Positions 9,607 to 21,552 of a DNA stretch of 64,000 bases are shown here, piece by piece. Within the stretch, counting starts at the first letter, position 1, and every line of letters starts with the position of its first letter. The notes under the pieces were generated by a model. The model did no database searches. It worked only from the letters and a program-made list of their open reading frames with translations, and was not told the DNA's origin. A program made the translations under genes and the position numbers. Source of the DNA: Cotesia glomerata (lineage: Eukaryota; Arthropoda; Insecta; Hymenoptera; Braconidae); the NCBI RefSeq assembly GCF_020080835.1, contig NC_058163.1, positions 13,628,287 to 13,692,286 on the forward strand, given 5' to 3'.

Positions 9607-12600
9607 ATGACAACCGAAAAAATTAATTTGATTGGTGTTCCAATAGCTAAAATTAATGGTCGTAAACTTCCCACTATAAAAGAAGTTTTATTATTATTTT
9701 TTTATCATCACAAAGTTCTTCATCTAAAAGTCAATGAAAGTGCAAAAAAAACTGCAAATATAGTTCAAGATTGTTGGAAAAATTTACAAATTTTAACCTC
9801 CGGGCTTCGAAATACGATTAACAAAATACTTGAGTTTTTCAAAAAATGGCAATTATTGCAGTGCAATAAGAAAAGAATAAAATCACAAGCTCAAAAACAA
9901 AAAGAAGTGAGTTTTGAACAAAAAATTCAACAGTTATTTAATATCGCTGGAAAAAACGGTCTAAGAAGTTTGAATGGAGAGATCAACAACTTTTCGGCTC
10001 AGAAACTATTGAATCAACCAGAAATTTCTGATAACTCCAGTTCACGAGAAACTTCGAGAAAATATGTTGAAATTATGGAAACCGATGAGATAGGTAGATA
10101 TTTGGTATTTACAATAATACTTGATTTAATAAAATTAATAACTGAAAAAATAATTGCAATTTATTCTGTTCCCGTAACCGTATACAGAAAAAAAAATTCT
10201 TGACTAGAAGGTAAATTATCTTGGCTCAAGAAAATATTAAGGAAAATTAAAAATTTCTTTAATGAAGTCAAAGTTTCTTGACCCCAGAAAATTTCTTTTT
10301 GCTCCAAAATAACTTTTGTCTTCCTTAAAATTTTCTTGGTGCAAGAAGTTTTTTTTCTGTGTAATTTTTATGCTCAGCATAACTAATTGATAACTAAATA
10401 TTATGTAATCTTGTTATACTTTGATCACATTTTCTTGTAAATAATATCAAAATACTTTTCAGAAATAGATTTGGTTAATGATAATAATAATAATGAAATT
10501 ACACCTAGTCAAGAGTTACTAACATCGTCGCAGTCAACTATCAGTCAAATTTCAAATGTTTCCGATTTTGAAACAGAATTGTTGTCTGAAAAAAATACCA
10601 AAAATAAACATTATCACTCCAAATTTAGCAGCTGCGCTTGATCGTGCAAATGTTAGCAACAGAAATGCTACATATATTTTGGCAGCTACCTTACAGAGCG
10701 TTGGAATAGATCTTCGGAATGTTAATTTAAGCTATAAAACTATCCAACGAAATCGTATACTTCTTCGAAAAGAAATAGCTGAAGGGTTAAAAAGACTTAA
10801 AGTTCAATGATAATTACGTAGTTCATTGGGATGGTAAATTGTTAAGCGATATTGTTGGCGCAGATGTTGTAGATAGACTCCCAATTCTTCTGACATCGTC
10901 TGGCGCTGAACAATTATTAGGCATTCCAAAAATTGGAGCAGGAACTGGAATTGAGCAAGCTTCAGCAGTAAACTCAACTTTGAAGCATTGGGGTGTCAGT
11001 GATTATGTCAAAGCGGTGTGCTTTGATACTGCATATACAAATACAGGTAAATCAATACTATTAACAAAGTATTTAGAATTGAGAGATTTTATTTTTCATG
11101 TTTGTTTTTAATTCATTAATGATTCTATTATTAAATAGGCATTCATCGTGGCGCTGGCGTAGAACTAGAGAATCTTTTAGGGCGAAAGCTCATTTGGTTG
11201 CCATGTCGTCATCACGTCATTGAACTACTCATTAAAGGTGTTTTTGAAGTATACTGGCCAACGCAAAATGGCCCAAATGTTTCAATTTTTGGTAGATTCA
11301 AAAATAATTGGAACAAGATAGATAAATCAAAATACAGTGCAGGAATTAATGATCCTATTGTTGCTAAAGTACTATCAGAGAAAAAAGACGAAACATTGGA
11401 TTTTATTGAAAGTTATTCGCTGGTATGTTTTAGTTACATAATATCATTCACAAAAGCACTCAAAAACAACTTTCTTTTTCACTATACACTGAGAGAAAAA
11501 ATTTTTTTTTAAGAAAATGCAAATAATTGAAAGAAGTTTTCTACATTTGGAAAAAAACAATTCTGAATGAAAATTCTCAAGTTATCTATCTAAAATTGTA
11601 TTTTTGTTTTTTAATTTTTTTAATCAGTTAAACTATTTTCCAACAAAAAAGTTACTGTGCGAAAAATTTTGATTTCTTCTGCAAAGAAATGAAATTGTTG
11701 AAAATTTCCAACATATCAATGTCTTGTCACTAGAATGCCCATATTTTTCAAAAGAAATTTTTCCTTTCGGTAAATTTAAAAAATTGTGTAATGGAAAAAT
11801 TTAAACCTTAAATTAATAGTAATTTCCTGGTGTCGATCGAATACAATTCATTTTAAACATAGACAAAAATATACGTGATTATCTTTAACTCGTAATTTAT
11901 GTTAAATTAAAATTGATCGAATTTTGTACTTTGTTTTAATTGAAATCTTGTTCTTTTAGTATTCAAAAACGATTTTTAATTATTAATTCTAGATTAAGAA
12001 AATCAGTTTTTTTCATTCGTACTCATTTGTTGCAGAAATATCTTCCGAGGAATGATTACCGAGAATTTTTAGAGTTATCGTCAATTTTTTTAGGAGTTAT
12101 TCCAAAAGATAATTTCACCTTTAAACATCCAGGAGCGATGAGTCATGCTCGTTGGATGTCGAAGGTAATTTATTGCCTGAAAATATATATTTTTAGGGGA
12201 GAATTTAAGCTGACCCCTCATGAATTAACTAGTATTCGCCAAGTATGTATTTTCATAATTGTCATTTATATAAAAGCTTGGTTCACTTCACCTTCTGCTA
12301 TCTTAGCTGCAAATAATGACTTAATTTTGATGCAACAATTGATACTCTATGATAAAATTAATTCATCTGTATCAAAAGGAGCTTTAAAAAAAATGAGCGA
12401 TCATTTGTGGTATTTAAGTGACAAATTAGCCATAATTTCTCTATTTGACGATGCTGTAGATCCGGAAGTAAAGAAAAAAATGGTAAAAAATTTGAAAAAT
12501 CGGAACCCTATAAAAACTAAAGCCAGAAAATATGAATTTGACTACAAAAACTTACATGAATTTTTACACAAAGATGTAAGTGACTTCATTTCAACAGAAT

Positions 12601-12872
12601 CGTTAACAATTTTAAAAGACTTTGACTTGCCACATGAATTTTTAAGTGAAGAAGTCGACAAGTGGTCCAGCATCGATAGTTTTCAGGAATGTCAACAATT
12701 TTTTAGTAAATTGGCTGTTGTCAATGATGTCGCGGAACGTGGTGTAGCGCTAATTGAAGATTACAATCAATGCCTTACTAAAGACGAAGAACAGCTCCAA
12801 TATTTATTACTAGTTATTAGTGAGTATCGGAAAAAATTCCCTAATTGCAATAAAAGTACGTTAATTGAATGA
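9607..12872 (+). pseudogene. Uncharacterised hAT-like transposase, multi-exon, frameshifted
   Basis: Exons deduced from frames and GT-AG sites are 9607-10093, 10463-11046, 11139-11422 and 12036-12872. The start is the first ATG of the N-terminal frame. Exon 1 is basic and helical. Exon 2 carries DRANVSNRNA, HWDGKLL and CFDTAYTNTG, exon 3 carries CRHHVIELL, and the last exon carries HPGAMSHARWMSK, HLWYLSDKL and NDVAERGVALIEDYN. I infer a D-D-E RNase H-type catalytic core: Asp of HWDGK, Asp of CFDT, Glu of AERG, with CRHH as the hAT CxxH-like element. Two single-base shifts interrupt exon 2, near 10590 (A-rich) and 10805. They separate conserved blocks, so this copy may be non-autonomous, or the shifts may be sequence errors. 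A decayed second copy lies at 28057-30433 plus about 45740-46176. The family is recalled as repeated and unnamed in insects. Its class is inferred. Confidence 0.7.
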
Positions 12873-13233
12873 TTATTCCGTCTTTTTAATTGTTAAATAT
12901 AATTATAGATGTACTAAAGTTTTATATTGTTTTCCTTATAGAATATCAATGATTAAAATACATACAATGATATTTTGGGTGCTCTAAGATTTTTTTATGA
13001 ATGATACAGTCGATGCTCTCTGTATTGGACCTCTCTGTATTTTAACCGCTCTCTGTGTTTGACCACATTTTTCCTCTGTATTTGACGAATTTACACAGCT
13101 CTTATGGACGAGTCAAGTACAGAGAATGGTCCTGGACGGGCGAATCAAATACAGAGAGCGTTGACTGTAATTTGATTTTGTTTCTTATTGAATGTGTACT
13201 ATATCATTGATGATTAATTTCTGCTAAGCATTC

Positions 13234-14105
13234 GTATTAAGCGACGCAATTATTGAGAAAATGAGAGAGTAATCTCATGAGAAGTAGTACTGTGGATTGA
13301 TGTCGAAAAATGAAACAAGGGGAGTAAGGGAGGTTGTTAATCAAAGCGGATTCTCGTAGATAAATTTGTATTAAATAAAAAGTAAATAATTTTCAATGAG
13401 AAAACAACATGATTGTTATTTTTTAAACTATCAAAACATAGTGAAAATGCAATTTTCTGCAGAAAATAGCTTTTCAATGCCAATAAATAAAAATATATTA
13501 TGATTTTTTCAAATTTTTCATAATTCTGTTGATAAAATAAGAATTATTGTCTATAAAAAGATCAAAATTTTCAATGGGCTCAAAAAAATTAAATTTACAG
13601 TGAAAAAAACCAGAATTTTATTTTGACATCAACTTTAACTTTGAATAACTTTCAAAGGAGTGAATTTAGCTAAAAATGTTAAGAGACACTTTTTGTAGGA
13701 AATTAAATTCCCTTCAAGAATCTCTATTGAATTTTTTCCGGATACTAATTTTTAAGTGAATTACAAAATTCCAAAGTTAAACAATAAAATTCTGAAATCT
13801 TATCAATTTTCAAGGCGTGTTTATAAGAAAACGGTTCATCTGACGAAAAATTTCAATCAGTCTTTTTTTGTAGACAATTAAATTTGCTTCAAAAAACATC
13901 TAAGTTTATTTCATTTACCTCGATGGTTTAGGAGTTATGAGACGAAAACCCGTTCCGGAAAAAAAAATTAAAAGTTGCGATGATAGACCTCTTAATATAA
14001 ATATTAAGGGCTCAAATTCTCACAACATTTTTTTTTTGTCATCCCAAATAATATTTTCGATATACAAAAAAAAAAAAAAATAGTTAATTTTTTTGGCCCA
14101 GTCTA
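13234..14105 (-). repeat. Right terminal inverted repeat
   Basis: 872 bp, reverse complement of 8361-9233. Between the gene end (12872) and this arm lies about 360 bp of non-coding sequence. That stretch includes a short repeat of CTCTGTATTTGAC-like words (13015-13170) on both strands. Confidence 0.9.
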
Positions 14106-14113
14106 ATATACAT

Positions 14114-14682
14114 TCATATATACATATGTATTTATAGAATTAATGTTATATTAAAATGATAAAAAACGGTGATCGCTGATGAATAATACTTCATAATTTA
14201 ATTAACTCCTCGGGTAAATGAAAGTTATACCTCTACTTTTCTGGAACAAACAAAAATTCAAAAACCGTTATAATTGTTTGTTGTAATTTATTAATTAATA
14301 TTTATATATGTATGCAAATTTTCAACTTATCTTTTGTTAAATCATTTTTAGCAATCTTAATATTATATATATATATATATTCCGTAAATACTTGGGCAGC
14401 AGCGTTCTTTCCATCTAGAAGGTAATAGAAAGTAATTTTAGTATCCATGATTAAACATTGTAATAAAATATGTAAATAATTCTGTCAAATAATGAATAAT
14501 AGATCACATACTTCCTTGACTGTCACAATAAATTTTGACCGAACGATTATTCCCCATGAGTGACTCCAAATGAAAATTTTCTCCAACGTAATTCTGCAAT
14601 CGAAAAAGAATTAAAAAATATCTCTGCTTGGTACAATCAGAAATCGCGAAATTATTTATAAATTTTTTTTATTTTTTACTAT
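14114..14682. other. Non-coding stretch with an exon-like segment
   Basis: Mostly AT-rich, with an (AT)n run at 14365-14384. On the minus strand near 14510-14600 there is an exon-like open segment (acceptor TTTCGATTGCAG, then residues including GNNRSVKIYCDSQG). Another lies near 14390-14440 (YYLLDGKNAAAQVF). Neither could be joined to a known gene. Confidence 0.3.
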
Positions 14683-17600
14683 CTATTTGGCTTTTCCACT
14701 TAAGTCTGCAATTTTCGCTGCGTTGGCTGCTTTAATTTCTTCCATTTCTATCTTTCTATTTACTTTATCACACTCCCGACGAATTAATAAGCTGACCAGC
14801 TTCTTCACTATGTCCCTATTTAAATTAATAACAGAATGTAGAGTACACTTATTCCATTCCAAGGAAAAGAATTCTTCCAAGCCCTTTGTTATGACTCCAA
14901 CTATATTTTTTTCATGCAGAACATTCTTATAGATCCGGTCAAACAAATCGATTGCTCCTGTAAATTTAGTTATCAAAGTTTTCGAAATTTCCGCTATTCC
15001 AGTTGAACTCTCTTCAAAAATAAATGATCTGCATGTTAAGCAACGGTTTCTCTTGAAGAACTTAGACATGGCGTCTAAAATTGAATCTGGAATTTTTGTA
15101 TCGTTTGCTGAGCTGATATTTTCGCTATCGATTTCGATTTCAATTCCTAATAAGTCCAGAAATTCTTTGAGTGTTTCATCGTTATCCTCCAACTGTGTAC
15201 GTGGAACATCAGATTCTCCAAATTCTTCTGAGACGTACAACGTATTATCATTAATTTCTGCTAAAACTTGCGAAGATAATAAGTCTTCAATATCGATGAT
15301 CGCTGGGAGGTCTTCTTTTTCACAGTTAGCACCTTGAGGTTGAAATTTCGAGAAGGTTGTTAATAAAGTTGTTTTAAATGCGCTGATGAAGTGTGTAGCT
15401 GTCAATTTGTGATTGCACCCTTGTAAATTTTTAATGAACCCGAATAAATTTTCCAGAGCATCTTGTGTCAGCATACGCATATTTACTTTTTCAAATCCAG
15501 CTGTATTCAAAAGAAAGCTACATAATCCAATGGCCGATTTTACATTATTCTTTACAGCAGCAGGCGTTGGAGTTTCAGCTTTCTTATTAATGCCATCGTC
15601 AACTTTGAAAAATTTGAAGTCATCTAATGATTTCCAAATTTTCGGCCAATAGTCCCAGTGATATGAATGCGATGTTACAGGAGCTCGAGATGTCAAAATT
15701 TTCTTGTCGATGCCAGTAATCTTGCTTCCGTTGAGTGAGTCAAAAAGTATGTCAAGTTCTTTGATAATAGCGCCTGTGCTTGAAGCCGTCGGGTATTTCC
15801 GTGGATCTGATAGAGTCATGGCATTAAGTTTCTTAGCAGTTCTCTCACTTAAAACTTGTCCAGCTAAATCAACATTCATTTTAGAGGTATTGGTTAAATA
15901 TATATGGTCTTCTTTTAAGTGACATTCTGAATCTGTGTGATAAAGTTGCACTACATCTCTCCAGTATCCTTTTTGGCCTTGAAATTCAATCATATTTCCC
16001 GGATACTCACTCCGATGTTTAGAAGGATTTTTTCTTAACCATTTTTCAGATGTTCCAGTGAAACAATTTCTTGATGTCTTAACTAAATGCGCTATATCAA
16101 AAAATATATAAATTCTAAGAGGATGCTCAGGAAGTTTAAAAAAAGTTCTGTCCCAATTGTCCAAAGTTTCTTCCGCAAGCGCTTTGAACGCAGCCTTATT
16201 TGTCGAACCTTGATCACATACAGTTGCTACCACTTTAAAACCACTTGCAGTAACTAATTGTATAATTTTTTTAATTAAAGCTTTTAAATCATCAGTAGCC
16301 ATCGGTCCCTTGGTGAAATGGAATGAAAGCGGCTGTCTGCCTTTAAAATTGATAGTTTGCAACATAAAGACTGTCGCGTGGTCGGCTAACTCTGGTTTTA
16401 ATTTCCCGTTGCCATCATCATGGAATCCATCCAAATAGTCGCATCCTTCCGTAAATGTTATTCTGCGCTTAAGAGTAGTCTCATCCATAACAATGTTACA
16501 ATATAAATCTTTTGAATCTAAACGCTTGGCTGCTTTAGACAAGGCTTCAAAAATGATGTCGTTTATTCCAGGTCTTAAAACAATTTTTGAGAAAGCTCGC
16601 TTTAGAGTACTTTCACTAGGAAGTTCCATGAACTCAAGCATATAACGATAACACTTTGGTGAACGTTTGTAAATTCCAATGGCGAATAATGTCTCTTGAT
16701 GCGTGTAACGTTCTCCTCCTCTTTTCCTATTAATATTTCGTCCATTGACATCTGTTAATATTTTAAGTCCAGGACTTGTTTTAACATCTGAAGAGTTATT
16801 ACCATTCTGTAATTGTTGACGTAATAACTTGCACTCCTTAATTTTCATTTCAAGCTGAACTTCCAATTCTTTCCTCGCAGTTTGCTCTTCAATTGCAACT
16901 CTTACTAATTTTGTTACCTCAGGTATTGCGGGAACGTTCTTCAACCCGGCCATATCCATTACTTTTCGAACAGTTGTATACTTGGTGGCAACTGAAATAT
17001 ATATTATACGAATTAGAACGGAAGTTTTCGAGTTTGAAAATTTATGTATTAGAATTTAGAAATTAAAAAAAAATTATTTCGAAAAATTTGAAACATATTT
17101 TTAATTGTTCGCAAAACTGTAATCATAAGCTTATTACCAATTAGGATAACTTACATTGTTAACTGTTAATGAAAGTAAACATGATTTAATAGACTTCCAC
17201 TACTGTTAGGTCTGTTGAAAATATAAAAAAAACCATATCACATTTATTAACGACCGCCGAGTATTGAATATTGTTAAATTTCTTAAGAATCAAAATAACG
17301 AATATTTTAAAATTGTATGCCTACAATTATAAATTACTTAATACAATCATGAGCTTCTTGAACGATAATATGTTGTTGTAAAAAGAACAAAGTATTGTAG
17401 AATAAATGAGAATACCTATCAGGAGATAAATCCTGTTTGAAAAAAATATGAATAATATAAAATAATAAATTATAATTCACTTTATTTGAATTTACAGATA
17501 TTAAACTTAGATTAATATTTATATTAACATTAAACTTTATACTAACTTAATAGTATAATTCTATTATATACATTTAGTATAAACTAAATTTATACGAACA

Positions 17601-19233
17601 TTAAAAATTGTATTTTAATATGAATTTTTGTGCAGAACTACTTTCAATTGAAAATAAATTTGTATAATTAAAAAAAAATTTACAATTAAAAATGAATATG
17701 TACAATTGAAAATAATGTACAATTGAAAATGAATATATACAATTAAAAATAATGTACAGTTGAAAATAAGTTTGTTCGAATTTAAAACAATATGTACAAA
17801 AATTATTTATATCATCAATTTTAACTGTATCAAAGTGATAAGACTAAATTTTCTTGCTTATCGTAATAATTTACTAATAAATCTATCTTAAATATCAAAT
17901 CATCTAATACGGACGATTTCAATGACTTACATAATTGTTCTAATTTTTTTAACCTTATATTATACTTAGTTAGCTCGACAGACTTTTCATTTTTTATTGA
18001 CTGTTGAGAATTGGTTTGTTTTGAATCTCCAAGGACATTTATTTTTAATAAATGCTGAGTCAAATTGTAAGGTTTATTAACCTTATATAATGCTGAAACA
18101 TTCAATTTTTAAATTGGTTCAAATTTGTTTTGTAAAACAATATAAAATTAAGTAATAAAAACAGGAGCCATTAACCAATAGCCAAACCAGCAAGCAGGTG
18201 TTAATGCGTACTATGCAAATGCGTGCATAAAAAAAGCACTGATTATAGACTTTACCGAGAATTACCGATAGAATTACCGAGTTTCATCAAACATATTACA
18301 ATTATAATAACTTTAAAAAAATTCTGTTATTAAATTGTTATCTATGCATATATTGTTGTGTATAGGATTAATTGAAAGATAAAATTTAAAACATTGGTAC
18401 CATCAAATTCAAAAAGCAAAAAAAGCATCAAGCAAAAAAAATTAGTTGACAATAAAAAATTACCTGATTGTCGAAGTCGTTTCACTGGTGTTATGATGCA
18501 CGAAGGTTTTACAGTTAACAAATCTGAAGACTTTTTTCTTTTAACTATTGGTTGATTTACAGTTAAATTTTCATCCACAGTACTGACAGATAAAATCTGT
18601 GGATTATCTTCAATATCCATAAACTGTTGTACATCTTCCATTAATGGTTGCTCAACATCGTTATTAATAACCGTGATAGTCTGAAACTGCCTTGGATTTG
18701 CAATTTTTGAATTTGAAATATCCGTAAGAGGTTCAAGACTAGCTGTTAAAGAGATAATATATCAGAAAATGCATATATAATTAATTACATTATTGTTTCT
18801 TCTAATCTTATTAAATCGTACCTGTCGTTGAAATATGAATAAAGTTAATGAACTTTTCCATTTTTTCATCAGATATTGGATGAGTGTCATCACTGAACTG
18901 CGTCGGAATAGCTCCAGGATTCAAATATTTGTTAGAACGATAATCTTGTTTAGTGAAGTGACAGCTGCATAAGTAGACATTATTTAAGTCCTTCAAAGAT
19001 TTGTATAATAACTCTTCAACTCCTATACGACGAACCCACTCTTTGCAACTAAAAAAAAACATGGTGATATTATTATTCTGTTTTAAAATGTATAATTCAA
19101 AGATTCCTAGGAGAAATGATAAAATTTTTAGATTAATTTTTACTTACGATTTCTGATCCTTTGGCAATCGATGTAATTTACACAGGTCTTTAGATTTTTT
19201 ATGCCTACAAACTTTTACACAACAAATTATCAT
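14683..19233 (-). CDS. P-element/THAP9-type transposase, apparently intact
   Basis: Four exons join in frame: 19148-19233, 18822-19048, 18464-18742 and 14683-16991. The total is 2901 nt, an uninterrupted frame of about 966 codons, comparable to THAP9-like proteins (about 900). The first two exons encode a THAP zinc finger: ATG, then CCVKVCRH, DLCKLHRLPKDQK, CKEWVRRIG, LCSCHF and the AVPTIF-like box PGAIPTQF. THAP domains bind terminal DNA of P-type elements. In the last exon (residues numbered from its Met) a leucine-rich coiled coil lies at about 23-52. First catalytic Asp D159 is in VMDETT, second D249 in VCDQGSTN, and DIAHLVKTSRN is at 288-298. These are the RNase H-fold and insertion landmarks of Tnp_P_element proteins. 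Donors are GTAAGTA, GTACGAT and GTAATTT. No stop or shift is present. Terminal repeats of the element were not found, so a host-domesticated gene is possible. Confidence 0.88.
17830..18092 (-). other. Possible alternative terminal exon of the THAP gene
   Basis: A good acceptor (AATGTTTCAG) at 18093-18094 leads into an open frame in the phase left by exon 3. It encodes about 87 residues with a coiled-coil-like stretch (IRLKKLEQLCKSLKSS) and ends at a stop at 17830. If used, the product would be a THAP domain without the catalytic part. In the Drosophila P element a truncated THAP-containing product acts as a repressor, so the same could apply here by inference only. It may equally be intronic sequence open by chance. 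Confidence 0.4.
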
Positions 19234-19740
19234 TTTGCAATTATTTAGCAAAAATAAAAAAAGCAATAATAATCACCGACTTATTCAGAAAAAAAATGAA
19301 AGCTATTCTAGAAAATAAAAAGAACAAAATTGAAGAATTTGAACGTTTAAATAAAAAAAAAAAAAAAAAGAAATATGAGATAATAACGATTTTTGAATAT
19401 AATATTTTATATTTATTAACAGATTATAAACAGAAATATATAAAATTGAATTTGAGGTTATGAAATTGAAAAAAAAATAAATGTTTAAAAAATCTCGAGA
19501 ATATTATAAAAAATATATTAAAAAAGTAATACCGAGTTAAAAGCTTAATAGGTGAATGAACAAAAATGTTGAAGTCACTTTTAATTTGTCAAAATTGCAA
19601 AAAATTCGAGATAACCAAATTTATCACATGTATCGCAGTAAACGTGGTTACAAGAATGGCGGAATATTATTTTTTTTTCGTTATTATTATTATTTTCAGT
19701 ACTACCACTGTATCGGTTTGAAACTCTCGAGACTTTCATT
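19234..19740. other. AT-rich non-coding stretch
   Basis: Upstream of the P-type gene. A-tracts at 19350-19370 and no recognisable promoter motif or gene. Overlapping short frames at 19556-19853 on both strands look spurious. Confidence 0.4.
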
Positions 19741-20855
19741 TTATAAGGTTGTCGTCCATTAGTCCTGCAGCTTGGACAAAATTGAGTATGGTAGAGGTAA
19801 AGAGTGAACTGCCCCTGCACTTCACTACTTCTCATTTTCCATTGCCGCTTCACTTCCGAAGAAACCCAAAATTTCCCCCTCTTAATTCTAGTCGGGTCCC
19901 GAAGACCGAGACGCGCCAGTGCTGCGTCGACTAACTACTTCGCACACGTGCGATCGGTTTCACCGATCAAGGGCAATTTACCCTGTTACATATTGTTTTC
20001 ACGAAAATCGAGTTTTCATCGAATCTCGACGTTTTGAGGTCCTAGAAAGCTTCCCTGACTATTCCCGCGATGATGTCTGTATGTCTGTATGTATGTAGGT
20101 GTGTGTGTGTGTGTGTGTGTTTGTGTGGGTGTGTGTATGTGTGTGTGTGTGTGTGGATGTATGTAAACCTCTCATAACTTTTGAACGGCTCGACCGATTT
20201 GATCGCGGTTGGTGCCATTCAAAAGGGCTTGACCATACTTAGATTTTAAATATACTTTGAAACGATTGGGACCGGTAGATTTTGAGAAATCGCAAAAAAA
20301 CTACAAAAAAAAATTTTTTTTTAAGTGGTTTTTTTGGAATAACTTTTAAACGGCTTTACCGATCAATTTCAAAAACTAATCAGCTTTTAAAATAAAAAAA
20401 ATACGTCGATCGTCACCAGTCCGGTCAAAATCAGTTGATTCGTTCGTGAGTTATCGTTGACGAAAGAAAACCAAAAAAAGTGTTTCCGGAATTACTCCGA
20501 AATTTTTCGCTCTATCAATTCAAACTTAAAAATTCTATATGAAACTTAAAAAACTGCGTCAAATGCCATCAACCGCGTGAAAATCGGTTCATTGATTCAA
20601 AAGTTATTGCGATTTGAAAATTCAAAAAGTAGTGTTTTATCAAATTTCTATTAAACTTTTGAGCTCAAAGAGCTCAAAAGCATACAAAAGCTATTTTTGG
20701 AGCTCGGAGAGCTCAAAATAATACACAAATTGTATTTATGAGCTCGAAGAGCTCAAAAACGTCATAAGTGCAATTTCAAGCATTTAGGTATAGAATTGGC
20801 GGGAAGTTGCAGGGATGGTCTTCAGGGTCAACCGTTTTCCTAATTTTTTTTGCTA
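19741..20855 (+). repeat. Dispersed repeat R1, fullest copy
   Basis: The order is a less AT-rich block (19750-19990), CCCGCGATGATG, then a (GT)n tract at 20098-20156. Next comes CTCATAACTTTTGAACGGC, blocks shared with 1-595, GAGCTC hairpins (near 20655-20760) and the terminal block GGATGGTCTTCAGGGTC near 20815. The opposite-strand copy at 22561-23440 has the same order, with (AC)n in place of (GT)n. No long frame is present. This is probably a non-autonomous element of unknown class. Confidence 0.75.
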
Positions 20856-21180
20856 TTTTTTGCTTTTGTTGCAATTTTTCAGGGTTTTTTTGGAATTTAC
20901 TTAAACTTTTAGTGGCTTATGGCCTAAATAAACTTCAGATAAGTATTAAGCGGGTCAAAATTCATAAAAATCATGCTTAGTTTGGGTCAAAAAAAATTTT
21001 TAAATCATTTTAAATCGCCTAAACTGCCGATTTTCGTCATTATTTTCGGTTTTTCAAAGTTTTCTCGAAAATTTGACGGTTACAGGTCAAACTGACCTCA
21101 AATTCGGATTCAGCAGGTCGAAATACATAAAGATATATGGGTCCCGTCAAAAGTACTGACAACTTTTTTTTTCATGTGCC
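20856..21180. repeat. Dispersed repeat R2
   Basis: Related in inverse orientation to 4136-4315. The end (GCAGGTCGAAATACATAAAGA) resembles the arms of the foldback element at 4316-5470. No gene is seen. Confidence 0.45.
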
Positions 21181-21236
21181 GGTGATCGACGGTGTGGCTT
21201 AATGTATATAGAATAAGCGAAAGGAAATTTAGTATA

Positions 21237-21308
21237 GATCGGATAGCAAAAATGGTAGAGTAGCCGACATGTCTTCGGAAGGTTTTGGGTTCGAGTCCCA
21301 GTCCGAGC
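21237..21308 (+). repeat. tRNA-like cloverleaf, copy 1
   Basis: 72 nt. The acceptor pairs 6 of 7, the T arm is TTGGG/CCCAG with loop TTCGAGT, and the D arm is damaged (GCAA against GAGT). A T-run follows. This is a tRNA-derived pseudogene, not a functional tRNA. Confidence 0.55.
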
Positions 21309-21552
21309 TATCTAATAATTTTTTTTCTCGCATATTCTATAAACTCACATTAAGATGATCCTCTCCACATTCCTTTCTCAATCCTTTCTTACCAATATCC
21401 CGTTACGTGAATGTGGAACGCTTCACGTAATAATTACCGTAACTCCTATTCTTTCCCGCTTTACAGCATTATTTATATTTGTAAAAATGCTTGCCGTAAG
21501 ATGGACGGTGTGGCTTAATGTATATAGAATAAGCGAAAGGATATTTAGTATA

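Larger units (their letters stand above)
8361..14105 (+). mobile_element. Complete DNA transposon with 0.87-kb inverted repeats
   Basis: The element starts TAGACTGGGCC and ends with the exact inverse GGCCCAGTCTA. It is flanked by the 8-bp duplication ATATACAT (8353-8360 and 14106-14113). The left arm 8361-9233 and right arm 13234-14105 are near-identical reverse complements, differing at only a few positions, which implies a recent insertion. The inner 4 kb holds one plus-strand multi-exon transposase gene. Eight-base duplications are known for hAT and P elements, and the conserved blocks of the protein look remotely hAT-like. Arms this long are unusual for either group. Confidence 0.85.

Noticed and set aside
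14390..14600. Two minus-strand exon-like segments
   Set aside because: Splice-like edges exist, but no protein family was recognised and they could not be joined to the P-type gene, which already has a stop at 14683.
14687..15922. Several plus-strand frames opposite the P-type transposase
   Set aside because: Antisense shadows of a long conserved coding exon.
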